DNA of 36,925 nt. It comes from Actinomycetota bacterium. GTDB lineage: Bacteria > Actinomycetota > Actinomycetes > Nanopelagicales > Nanopelagicaceae. Location: the NCBI GenBank assembly GCA_009702205.1, contig WLIM01000002.1, positions 1 to 36,925 of the forward strand. The letters are read 5' to 3'. Below, one piece after another: positions 1 to 8,547 of the stretch. A model generated the notes under the pieces. That model made no database searches. It worked only from the letters and a program-made list of their open reading frames with translations, and was not told where the DNA came from. Both the position numbers and the translations under genes were made by a program. The first letter of the stretch is position 1. The number at the start of each line of letters is the position of its first letter.

Positions 1-555
1 CAGGAAGCGATCGCCACGGACATAACCGTTGTTAATTAGATTTCGCATCGGTGTTCCGTGTCCGACGAGTGCGCCAAATTGATCTTCACCAGTATCGGCA
101 TGGGCATCGAAGTGAATCATCGAGATTTTGCCTTTGCCGCGATGTGTTGCGATTCCTGCAACATCGGCAGATGCAATTGAGTGATCGCCGCCGAGAACAA
201 CTGGAATTATTCCAGCACGTGAAATCTTTTCAGTTGCAGCTTTCAAAACTTCAAGTGACTTTACTAAATCTCCACCAGGCATTAATAAATCACCTGCATC
301 AAAAACTTTAAGATCTTTTAAGCCATCCGTGCGAAGTGCGAGATGTGGCCTAGAAGCATCATGCGGTAAATAATCGCCACCGCGAATTGCTTGCGGGCCA
401 AACTTTGCGCCAGAACGGTGTGAAGTTCCAGAATCGATTGGGGCGCCGATGATAATTACATCGGCGCCTTTGTAAGTCGATGGATCATCTAAGTCACATG
501 ATGGAATGCCTAGAAAGGTAAAGGCTGGCCCATACATGTTTCCGTGATTGGTCAT
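1..555 (-). CDS. Agmatinase/arginase (ureohydrolase) family protein, C-terminus cut by window edge
   Basis: My reverse-strand translation starts at ATG 555: MTNHGNMYGPAFTFLGIPSCDLDDPSTYKGADVIIIGAPIDSGTSHRSGAKFGPQAIRGG...VVLGGDHSIASADVAGI...MIHFDAHADTGEDQFG. It has the ureohydrolase GGDHS and DAHAD motifs. Not in the ORF track because it is open at the window edge. Confidence 0.9.
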   Translation of the reverse strand, partial: MTNHGNMYGPAFTFLGIPSCDLDDPSTYKGADVIIIGAPIDSGTSHRSGAKFGPQAIRGGDYLPHDASRPHLALRTDGLKDLKVFDAGDLLMPGGDLVKSLEVLKAATEKISRAGIIPVVLGGDHSIASADVAGIATHRGKGKISMIHFDAHADTGEDQFGALVGHGTPMRNLINNGYVRGDRFL

Positions 556-577
556 ACCGCAAAGGATACGCGCAATG

Positions 578-1255
578 TTAGGAGATTGATTCCTTTTCTT
601 TCTTCGAAATCTTGAGCCAAGAAATAAAGCCCCAGATTACGAATGGCAGGTAGATCGCATACAAGGTGCCTGTTGGGTAGTAGCCATTCTTAAATGCGAA
701 TGGAACTCCAACAGCATCTACTGCAACCCAAACTAACCAGAACTCAACGTAGCCACGGCTCATGCCATATGTTGCGAGCGCGGTACCAGTAAAAATCCAG
801 GTGTCAACGGTTAACCAAGTTCCTGATTCACCAAGTGCTTTGAAGATTTGATAGGCAAGAATGTAGAAGACAATTATTGCTGGAATTAAATATTGCTTCT
901 CTTTCATTGTTGTCCAACGTGGTGTTACTGGCGGCTTGCCTTCGCCACCCGCACGTTGATGTTGTGACCAACGAATCCAGCCATAAACACTTACGATGAT
1001 TAGTAATAAGTTTCGGCTAGCTTGGCCATAGAAATTCTTTGCTTGATCATCTGCGCCAAATGAAAATACCGCGCCGAGAAATACTGTGAAAAGTAAACCG
1101 TCGCCAATAATTCCAACTGGCCACGCAATAACTTTTCGCTTCAAACCTAGGACTGCACTTGATAGGCCAAGAATTCCACCTATAACTTCGCGCCAGGCGA
1201 TTGATTTACTTCCGAAGTGAATTTGTGCTTCAAACAACCACTTTAAAACAGACAT
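578..1255 (-). CDS. PnuC-family transporter; riboflavin uptake (PnuX/RibM-like) suggested by upstream FMN riboswitch
   Basis: 225 aa multi-TM protein with PnuC-like W-rich segments (WPVGIIGDGLLF, NLLLIIVSVYGWIRW), directly downstream of an FMN riboswitch. Confidence 0.85.
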   Translation of the reverse strand: MSVLKWLFEAQIHFGSKSIAWREVIGGILGLSSAVLGLKRKVIAWPVGIIGDGLLFTVFLGAVFSFGADDQAKNFYGQASRNLLLIIVSVYGWIRWSQHQRAGGEGKPPVTPRWTTMKEKQYLIPAIIVFYILAYQIFKALGESGTWLTVDTWIFTGTALATYGMSRGYVEFWLVWVAVDAVGVPFAFKNGYYPTGTLYAIYLPFVIWGFISWLKISKKEKESIS

Positions 1256-1277
1256 GACTTATCTCCTCATGTTCCTT

Positions 1278-1392
1278 TATCCAGACTGTAACTGTCGGTT
1301 TTGGAATTTCACCAAATCGGCCGATTGAGATTTTCAATCAGTTCGCGGACTCTCACCGCCGGTTCGGAATTACACCGACCCCCGGAACACTC
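1278..1392 (-). promoter_or_regulatory. FMN riboswitch (RFN element)
   Basis: Reverse strand reads ...TTCCGGGGGTCGGTGTAATTCCGAACCGGCGGTGAGAGTCCGCGAACTG...GCCGATTTGGTGAAATTCCAAAACCGACAGTTACAGTCTGGAT..., carrying the conserved RFN-box segments (ACCGGCGGT, AGTCCGCGA, GGTGAAATTCC, CCGACAGT..AGTCTGGAT). Confidence 0.93.
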
Positions 1393-1437
1393 GCGAATTC
1401 TTACACAGGAATAATTAATCGTCCTGCCGAAGCTTGC

Positions 1438-1698
1438 TTAATTATCTTTGGCTTTGCGCTTCCTAAGCTTGCGCGGATCAACTTTTTTCGCGGATTCTTG
1501 CGCTTTGGTGAGGAGCGACTTGGCCCAAGTAAATTCCGCGGCCAGAACAAATAGACCACCAATGATGAACGGCAAAGTGAAGGGTCCAGGTAGAACTATA
1601 AGCACGGCTCCGATTGCGATGAGCGTGAAACCGATTACTAGAACTATTGTCTTGCGAACTGGGCTTGGGACTGCGCGCCAGATCTTTTTATATTCCAC
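1438..1698 (-). CDS. Small membrane protein with PGPG motif (PGPGW/TIGR02611-like)
   Basis: 86 aa with two hydrophobic segments and VLPGPFTLPFIIGGLFVLAAEFTWAK. Confidence 0.7.
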   Translation of the reverse strand: MEYKKIWRAVPSPVRKTIVLVIGFTLIAIGAVLIVLPGPFTLPFIIGGLFVLAAEFTWAKSLLTKAQESAKKVDPRKLRKRKAKDN

Positions 1699-1735
1699 GT
1701 TTTAATCCTAACGGCTTACTCGTTAAGATTGCGAT

Positions 1736-2644
1736 GTGGAAATCCAGAAGATACTTCTCTATTACGGCTTTACGCCTATTGCTGATCCCGAAGCGGTCCG
1801 CCTATGGCAGCAAGCCCTATGTGAATCCCTAAATATCAAGGGCCGGATTCTGGTTTCAAAGCATGGAATCAATGGAACAGTGGGCGGCGATATGTCAGCC
1901 CTCAAGAAATATGTGAAGACAACTAAAAAGTATCCAGGATTTAAGAAGATTGATTTCAAGTGGTCCGGTGGAACTGGAAATGATTTCCCAAGGCTAAATG
2001 TTCGCGTTAAAGATGAACTAGTAGCTTTTGGAAGTCCTGCTGAGATTGATGTTGATGAAAGTGGCGTAGTCAATGGCGGAAAACATCTAAAACCATATGA
2101 GGTTGATGAATTAGTTAAAGAACGTGGCGATGAAGTTGTCTTCTTTGATGGTCGAAATGCTTTCGAGGCGAAGATCGGTAAATTTAAGAACGCAATCGTT
2201 CCCGATGTTGAGACTAGTCGCGATTTTATTAAAGAGATCGAAAGCGGAAAATACGATCACATTAAAGATAAGCCGATTGTTACATACTGCACCGGAGGAA
2301 TTCGTTGCGAAATTTTATCCGCTGTAATGGTCAAACGCGGATTTAGCGAGGTCTACCAAATCGAAGGTGGCATTGTTCGGTATGGAAACAAGTTTGGCGA
2401 CGACTCACTTTGGGAAGGCTCACTCTTCACATTTGATGGTCGCATGGCAATTGATTTTTCGACTAAGACCAAAGTTATTGGTGAATGTGAAAGATGCCAA
2501 GCGAAGACAAATACCTTCTTTAATTGCGCAACTGCAAGCTGTCACGAATTGATTTTGCTCTGTGAAGATTGCTCTAAATTGGATTCGAATCTGAGCTGTG
2601 TGCATTCAGGATTAAAACAGCGCGACTCTGAAATGGTTGGTTAA
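1736..2644 (+). CDS. trhO: tRNA uridine-5-hydroxylase/rhodanese-like protein (TrhO/YceA family)
   Basis: 302 aa: LLYYGFTPI..., GINGTVGG, catalytic loop CTGGIRCE, C-terminal Cys-rich segment. Confidence 0.92.
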   Translation: MEIQKILLYYGFTPIADPEAVRLWQQALCESLNIKGRILVSKHGINGTVGGDMSALKKYVKTTKKYPGFKKIDFKWSGGTGNDFPRLNVRVKDELVAFGSPAEIDVDESGVVNGGKHLKPYEVDELVKERGDEVVFFDGRNAFEAKIGKFKNAIVPDVETSRDFIKEIESGKYDHIKDKPIVTYCTGGIRCEILSAVMVKRGFSEVYQIEGGIVRYGNKFGDDSLWEGSLFTFDGRMAIDFSTKTKVIGECERCQAKTNTFFNCATASCHELILLCEDCSKLDSNLSCVHSGLKQRDSEMVG

Positions 2645-2650
2645 CTCCTG

Positions 2651-3661
2651 GTGGCAGACTTAAGAGTTTGCGTTATCGGTACTGGTGCGATGGGCACCGA
2701 TCACATAATTCGAATTAATACTCGGATGTCTGGTGCTGTCGTTACTGCAATAGTTGAGCCAGATTCAGCTCGTGCGACAGACGCTCTAAAACACGCACCT
2801 GAGGCAAAGCAATTTGCAAATATTTCAGAAGCTATTGCGAGTGGATTAATTGATGCCGCTTTAATTGCGACTCCTGGCGCTTTTCATGAAGAAGTTTTGT
2901 TACCCATAATCTCGGCTGGAATCCCAGTTTTATGCGAGAAGCCAATGACTCCAGATGTTGCATCAGCGATTCGGGTACTAGAGGCTGAAGTTTCTGGTGG
3001 CAAGAAGATTATTCAAGTGGGCTTTATGCGACGTTTTGATGAAGGCTATATCGAATTGCAGAAAGAGATCGATGGCGCAAAATTGGGAGAACTCTTGGCT
3101 CTCCATTGTGCGCATAGAAACCCATCAGTTCCAGAATGGTATGGAAATGAGATGCTTATTGCCGACTCGGTCTCTCATGAAATCGATATCGTGCGATTTC
3201 TAACTGGCTCACCAATTGTTAGCACGGAAGTTAAACAACTAAAGCGAAATAAATTAGCCCCAGAACGTCTTAATGAACCCATCCTGGTTCTACTTGAAAC
3301 TGAATCTGGCGTGATTGCTACAGTTGAAATGAATGTTTCTGTTCAATTTGGATATCAAGTAATTACTGAGGCTGTATTCCAAAAGGGTGTCTGTGAAATT
3401 GGACGGTCCAATGGAATGACAACTTGGGAAGCGGGACGATCTAGTACCGCAGAACACGTTACATATTTAACTCGTTTCGCACGTGCATACGATGATGAAA
3501 TCCAAGCATGGATTAACGCAGCAAAAATTGGACAAATTGGCGGTCCAAGTGCGTGGGATGGTTACATGTCGGTTGCAGTTGTTGACGCTGGATTAAAATC
3601 ACTTCAAACAGGTGAAAAGATTGCGGCAACTTACATAGCAAAACCAGCTTTCTATAACTAG
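2651..3661 (+). CDS. iolG: Inositol 2-dehydrogenase, Gfo/Idh/MocA family
   Basis: GTG start; VIGTGAMGTDHIIRI Rossmann motif, CEKPMTPD, VGFMRRFDEGY, HCAHRNPSVPEWY, DSVSHEIDIVRF, as in actinobacterial inositol 2-dehydrogenases. Confidence 0.85.
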   Translation: MADLRVCVIGTGAMGTDHIIRINTRMSGAVVTAIVEPDSARATDALKHAPEAKQFANISEAIASGLIDAALIATPGAFHEEVLLPIISAGIPVLCEKPMTPDVASAIRVLEAEVSGGKKIIQVGFMRRFDEGYIELQKEIDGAKLGELLALHCAHRNPSVPEWYGNEMLIADSVSHEIDIVRFLTGSPIVSTEVKQLKRNKLAPERLNEPILVLLETESGVIATVEMNVSVQFGYQVITEAVFQKGVCEIGRSNGMTTWEAGRSSTAEHVTYLTRFARAYDDEIQAWINAAKIGQIGGPSAWDGYMSVAVVDAGLKSLQTGEKIAATYIAKPAFYN

Positions 3662-3691
3662 TATTTAGCCCTGACTGTTACAGGGGGCAAA

Positions 3692-4693
3692 ATGGCTAAG
3701 AAGAATTTAAGAATCGGTGTTATTGGTGCTGGCCGAATTGGAATTGTGCACTCCGGCAGTGTTAATGACACAGCAGGCGCCGAACTTGCAGTAGTTGTTG
3801 ATGCGATTGAAGAGAGCGCAGCAAAACTTGCAGGCCAGTACGGAGCCAAATACACAACAGATGTAAATGATCTATTCACTAAAGGCGATGTCGATGCAAT
3901 CATTGTCGGATCTCCTACCCCAACTCACGTAGATTTAATTAGCCGTTCAATTGATGCTGGAATTCACGTGCTATGTGAGAAGCCAGTTGATTTAGATATT
4001 AATCGCGCAAACACAATCAAAGATAAGGTCGCTAATTCAAAGACCAACGTATCTATAGCCTTTAACCGTCGTTATGATCCAAATTTCGCAGCGGTATATG
4101 CCCGTGTTAAAGCTGGCGAGCTAGGAAATCTTGAGCAATTAATTCTCACAAGCCGTGATCCAGCCCCACCACCACAGGCTTACATTGCAGTTTCAGGCGG
4201 AATTTTCCGCGACCAAGTAATTCATGATTTTGATATTGCCCGCTATTTTGTTGGCGACATTGCCGAAGTAAGCACTTTTGCCACAAATGCATTTAGCTCT
4301 GAAATTAAGGCTGAAGGCGACTTCGATACTGCAATTACAAACTTGCGAAGCGTAGATGGCAAGTTGGTTTCAATTGTTAATTCACGTCACTCTTCTTACG
4401 GTTATGACCAACGCCTTGAAGCCTTTGGCGATAAGGGAATGCTTCAAGTTACAAATATGGCCCCAACAACTGTTCGCAGTTTTAAAGCGGATCACAGTGA
4501 ACAACTTGACCCATATTTAAACTTCTTCTTAGAACGATATGCCGCTTCTTATCGCAAGGAGCTTGCGCTATTTATCGAAAGTATTGAGACCGGAAAACAA
4601 CTTAACCCGACTTATGAAGATGGTTGCAAAGCACTGATACTTGCTGATGCTGCAACCGAATCTGCCAAGACGGGCAAAGTTGTAAAGCTTTAG
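3692..4693 (+). CDS. iolG: Inositol 2-dehydrogenase (second IolG-like paralogue), Gfo/Idh/MocA family
   Basis: VIGAGRIGIVHSGSV, CEKPVDLD, AFNRRYDPNFAAV, GGIFRDQVIHDFDIARYF. Confidence 0.87.
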   Translation: MAKKNLRIGVIGAGRIGIVHSGSVNDTAGAELAVVVDAIEESAAKLAGQYGAKYTTDVNDLFTKGDVDAIIVGSPTPTHVDLISRSIDAGIHVLCEKPVDLDINRANTIKDKVANSKTNVSIAFNRRYDPNFAAVYARVKAGELGNLEQLILTSRDPAPPPQAYIAVSGGIFRDQVIHDFDIARYFVGDIAEVSTFATNAFSSEIKAEGDFDTAITNLRSVDGKLVSIVNSRHSSYGYDQRLEAFGDKGMLQVTNMAPTTVRSFKADHSEQLDPYLNFFLERYAASYRKELALFIESIETGKQLNPTYEDGCKALILADAATESAKTGKVVKL

Positions 4694-4696
4694 TTC

Positions 4697-5599
4697 CTAG
4701 AAGCCTTCCGCCACTAACTCTGCGAGAACTTGTCGCAGGAATTCGACACTAGCTTTTGCATCTGCAAATGGGCCGGCCCCGATTGCTGGCTCAGCGCTTA
4801 GGGCGTTGTCTTGTTCTAGAACAAACCACCCGTCATATCCAGCCATAACTAAATTGCGGACAACGGTGCGAATATTTGCATCGCCTTGGCCAAGTGGTGT
4901 GTAAAGCCCAGCCAACATTCCGTCATAGTAAGTAACTTCATGTGATCGAACTTTCGCGGCCATTTTGTTATTAACATCTTTGAGATGTGAGTGAGCGACG
5001 CGATCTGCATGATCTTTCGAGAAGGCGACGATATCTGTTCCACCAATCATCATGTGGCCGGTGTCTAAGCAGAATGGAATTGTTGAACCTTTTAATACGC
5101 GGTTTACATGATCTGCGGTTTCAACCATTGTTCCAACGTGTGGGTGAAGTACTGACTTCACACCAATCTTTGCTGCTTCAGCTTGGATGCGATTTAGATT
5201 GTTGAATAAAATATCCCATTCGGCATCGGTCAATACTGGAAGCTTTTCGTCGTAGCCAGTGATTCCAGAATTTGCAGCAAGAACTAAAGTCTTTGCCCCT
5301 GCAGCGACATATCCTTCGAGTTCTTTTTGAACTCCTGGAATTGGATCGTGATCAGCCCGGTGCAAAATAACTGGAACGAAACCGCCAACTGCAGTCATGT
5401 TGTGTTCTTTTAGGATTGAGGCTTTGAGTGCAGGTTCCATCGGTAAGAAACCTTCAGGACCGAATTCAGTAGCACTAAATCCAAGTTCTGCCATCTCCTT
5501 CAAAACTCTTGCAGGTGACATCTGATGTCCCCAACCTGGAACTTCGCAAACTCCCCATGAAATAGGTGCTGCTGCGATCTTTGCATTCTTTGCACTCAT
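4697..5599 (-). CDS. iolE: Sugar phosphate isomerase/epimerase-like TIM barrel; probable inosose dehydratase (IolE-like)
   Basis: APISWGVCEVPGWGHQM, TEFGPEGFLP, LHPHVGTMVET, FCLDTGHMMIGG, HLKDV: AP-endonuclease-2-type barrel, located in an iol cluster. Confidence 0.72.
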   Translation of the reverse strand: MSAKNAKIAAAPISWGVCEVPGWGHQMSPARVLKEMAELGFSATEFGPEGFLPMEPALKASILKEHNMTAVGGFVPVILHRADHDPIPGVQKELEGYVAAGAKTLVLAANSGITGYDEKLPVLTDAEWDILFNNLNRIQAEAAKIGVKSVLHPHVGTMVETADHVNRVLKGSTIPFCLDTGHMMIGGTDIVAFSKDHADRVAHSHLKDVNNKMAAKVRSHEVTYYDGMLAGLYTPLGQGDANIRTVVRNLVMAGYDGWFVLEQDNALSAEPAIGAGPFADAKASVEFLRQVLAELVAEGF

Positions 5600-6561
5600 T
5601 TGGTGCTCCTGTCTTTGTTATTTTCTAGATTGACTTTATTAGCGATTGCTATTGGTTTAACTCCAGTTAGAACATCGCGGGCACCTTGTGCCGCCATTAC
5701 ATATGTTGCGATGGTAGCTTGATTACTTAATCCCATTACATGTGGTGTGAGAACAACGCTCTCGTGGTCAAAAATTGGATGATGCTTAGGTGGTTCGAGA
5801 TCAAAGACATCTAAACCAAGGCCGCCAAGATTTCCGCTATTTAAAGCTTGTAGAGCAGCATCCAGATCAACAAGTGCCCCTCTTGAGCAATTAACTAAAA
5901 TTGCGCCTCTTTTTATTACTTCAAACTCTGTTTTTCCAATCAACCCTGTTGTATCTGTAGTAAGTGGCAAGTGCAGAGTAATTAAATCCGACTTAGCAAG
6001 AAGTTCTTTAACTGAATTAACTTTTATTGAAGCAGGGACTTCTGCGATTGGATCGAAAGCAAGGATTTTCATTCCGAAGACTGAAGCAATTTCTGCTACT
6101 CGCTTTCCAATTCGCCCATATCCAATAATTCCTAAAGTTTGGTTCTCTAAATCGCCGACTGGATATTTGGTGCGATCGCTCCAATTTCCTGACGCCACCA
6201 ATTTTGTTAGTGGGCCTAAGCGCTTAGAGAGCGCGAGAATATGTGCCAAAGCTCCCTCGGCAACTGCATTGGTGTTGCTTCCGGGAGTTATAACGACAGG
6301 AATATTTCGAGCATCTGCTTCTGCTAAATCAACTAACTCTGTTCCGACTCCAGTGCGGGCAATTACTTTTAGGTTTGGCATTGATTCAAATACAGATCTA
6401 TTGAAATCAAATGCAGCGCGCACAAGTGCGCCTTGAGCAACTTCCAAATCTCTTGGCGTTGGATTTTCGATATAACTAAAATCCGGACCCAGAATCGGCG
6501 CAACTATTTGAGCTGCTATTGGCCCTAGGCCAACAATAATTGGGTGCGAATTAGTGCTCAT
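5596..6561 (-). CDS. D-isomer-specific 2-hydroxyacid dehydrogenase (SerA-like)
   Basis: ARTGVGTELVDL, LGIIGYGRIGKRVA, LHLPLTTDTTGLIG, LVNCSRGALVD, GLDVFDLEPP, LTPHVMG. Start overlaps upstream stop (TAATG). Confidence 0.9.
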   Translation of the reverse strand: MSTNSHPIIVGLGPIAAQIVAPILGPDFSYIENPTPRDLEVAQGALVRAAFDFNRSVFESMPNLKVIARTGVGTELVDLAEADARNIPVVITPGSNTNAVAEGALAHILALSKRLGPLTKLVASGNWSDRTKYPVGDLENQTLGIIGYGRIGKRVAEIASVFGMKILAFDPIAEVPASIKVNSVKELLAKSDLITLHLPLTTDTTGLIGKTEFEVIKRGAILVNCSRGALVDLDAALQALNSGNLGGLGLDVFDLEPPKHHPIFDHESVVLTPHVMGLSNQATIATYVMAAQGARDVLTGVKPIAIANKVNLENNKDRSTK

Positions 6562-7781
6562 TATTTTGCAATCGCCGCCGTTGTTCCAGTGGCAGGTTTA
6601 ATTGCTACCCACTTCTTTGATTCAGCAGATTCTTCAATTGCTGAAACCACTCGGGCTGCTGAAACTGCGTCATGAATATTTGAATTCTTAGTGACTCCCC
6701 CGAAATAAGCCTCAAGGAATTTGCGTGCTTCCACAATTTTTAAATCGTCATAACCCATTGAAGTTCCGGCTCCGGGTTGAAAGTTTCCAAAGTCACCAAA
6801 AGTTGGTGAAGCCATTACGCGTTGGTAGCCGACATGATCGCCTTTGCGCCCTATTGCAATTTCAATTTCATTCATACGTTCAAAATCCCATTTAACCGAA
6901 CCTTCGGTTCCGTAAATTTCAAATGTATAACTTGCACGTGGTCCAACTGCAACGCGAGATGCCTCGATTGTTCCAACTGCTCCTGCAGCAATCGCGTTGT
7001 CTGCAAACTTAATTAAAGCGCCGCCGTAATCTTCATTCTCTACCGGCTCCATTTTTCCACCTTCAATGACTGCGAAGTGAGTTCCGCTTCCCATTTCTAA
7101 TACCGGACGTTCGGTAATAACCGTTTTGGTCATTCCACTAACTTCGGCAATCGGTCCAACTAAATATTGAACTAGATCGGCAAGGTGGCCCATTAAATCT
7201 CCAAGAACACCGCTGCCAGCAAACTTACGAATGAAGCGCCATGAAAGTGCGCCATTTGGTTCTGCCGAATAATCGGCAAAGAATGTGCCGCGAATATTTG
7301 TGATTCGACCAAGGGCGCCACTAGCGATAAGTGCTTTTGCATGTTCAACTGCTGGGGCATTTCGATAGTTAAATCCGATAGTTGTTGTTACACCTGCTGC
7401 TATTGCTGCAGCCTCAACCGCTTCTGTTTCATTTGCTCCGCGGCCTACAGGCTTCTCAATCCAAAAGGATTTTCCAGCTTTTGCAGCAGCAATTCCGATT
7501 TCAGCATGCAAGAAATTTGGTGCGCAGATTGAAACAACATCAACGTCTGGGTGCGCTAATACTTCTTTGTAATCAAGGGTTGATGATTCATAACCCAGAA
7601 CATTTACTGCGTAATCAGCGCGTTCTTGCACATTATCAGCTGCAATTATTAAGCGCGGTTTGATGCCTAGTTCTGGATAAACAATTGGAAGTGATTGATA
7701 GGCGCGAGAGTGAACTTTTCCCATCCAGCCAACGCTTATTAGGCCAACACCGACAGAACGATTTGGAATTGCTGAAGTCAT
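6561..7781 (-). CDS. Gfo/Idh/MocA family oxidoreductase
   Basis: VGLISVGWMGKVHSRAY, DVVSICAPNFLHAEI, WIEKPVGR, GFNYRNAPAV. Confidence 0.87.
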   Translation of the reverse strand: MTSAIPNRSVGVGLISVGWMGKVHSRAYQSLPIVYPELGIKPRLIIAADNVQERADYAVNVLGYESSTLDYKEVLAHPDVDVVSICAPNFLHAEIGIAAAKAGKSFWIEKPVGRGANETEAVEAAAIAAGVTTTIGFNYRNAPAVEHAKALIASGALGRITNIRGTFFADYSAEPNGALSWRFIRKFAGSGVLGDLMGHLADLVQYLVGPIAEVSGMTKTVITERPVLEMGSGTHFAVIEGGKMEPVENEDYGGALIKFADNAIAAGAVGTIEASRVAVGPRASYTFEIYGTEGSVKWDFERMNEIEIAIGRKGDHVGYQRVMASPTFGDFGNFQPGAGTSMGYDDLKIVEARKFLEAYFGGVTKNSNIHDAVSAARVVSAIEESAESKKWVAIKPATGTTAAIAK

Positions 7782-7794
7782 TTTCTTCCTTCTA

Positions 7795-8547
7795 CTATTT
7801 CTTAAGTTGGGTTACTAAGTTTGTGATTGCGCCTGCAAGCAGGGTTGAATCAGATCCAATTGCAATAAATTTAAAGCCTTGATCAATAAAACTTTGTGCC
7901 GCAGTTGCATCTGCCGCCAAAATTCCAGCAACTTTGTTATTAGCCTTTGCTGCTGCAACTACCTTTGACGTTGCTTCTAAGAATTTTGGACTCTTAAAAT
8001 CACGAGGAACACCAAGTGCAAAACTTAAATCAAGCGGCCCTACAAATAACAAATCAGCCCCCTCTATCTTCGCTATAGCTTCAATATTCTCTAAAGCTTT
8101 TAGGGTTTCAATTTGGATAATGCATGCAGCTTTGGATTTTTCAGTTAGCCCTGAAAGATCGCGGCCCCATTTTGCGCTGCGGTTATAGGTCGCAACACCA
8201 CGATCGCCAAATGGTGGATATGACATGTGTTTAACAATTTCGCTAACTTGATCAGGCGTTTCTATTCTAGGAATCATTACGCCACTTGCACCTGCATCGA
8301 GCGCACGTCCGATACGAATTCTTTCCATAGATTCAACGCGAACTAAAGTTGGAATTCCATATGCCATTCCTGCAACAACGGTTGGGCCGACTAAATCCTC
8401 ACCGGCACCACCATGTTCTAGATCAAGTAGAACCCAATCAACTCCCCCAACAGCTGCAATTTCAGCCGCCATTGGTGTACCCATGCCAAGGAAAGTTCCG
8501 ATGGTTACGTGGTTGGGATCGGTAAATTTATGCATTACGCATGCCAT
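7795..8547 (-). CDS. HpcH/HpaI family aldolase (2-keto-3-deoxy-sugar-acid aldolase-like)
   Basis: GTFLGMGTPMAAEIAAVGGVDWVLLDLEHG, GASGVMIPRIETPDQV, YPPFGDRGVA, QIETLKALENIEAIAKIEGADLLFVGPLDLSFALG. Alternative start at 8535 forms TAATG with the iolD stop. Confidence 0.92.
   Translation of the reverse strand: MACVMHKFTDPNHVTIGTFLGMGTPMAAEIAAVGGVDWVLLDLEHGGAGEDLVGPTVVAGMAYGIPTLVRVESMERIRIGRALDAGASGVMIPRIETPDQVSEIVKHMSYPPFGDRGVATYNRSAKWGRDLSGLTEKSKAACIIQIETLKALENIEAIAKIEGADLLFVGPLDLSFALGVPRDFKSPKFLEATSKVVAAAKANNKVAGILAADATAAQSFIDQGFKFIAIGSDSTLLAGAITNLVTQLKK

Noticed and set aside
51-311. 86 aa plus-strand ORF at the window start
   Set aside because: Antisense to the agmatinase-family reading frame, which has clear GGDHS and DAHAD motifs; Gln/Leu/Arg-rich translation looks artefactual.
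3668-3688. GCCCTG-actgtta-CAGGGGGC hairpin upstream of the second iolG
   Set aside because: Could hide the ribosome-binding site, but it is short, single and partly made of the Shine-Dalgarno itself; not enough to claim a regulatory element.
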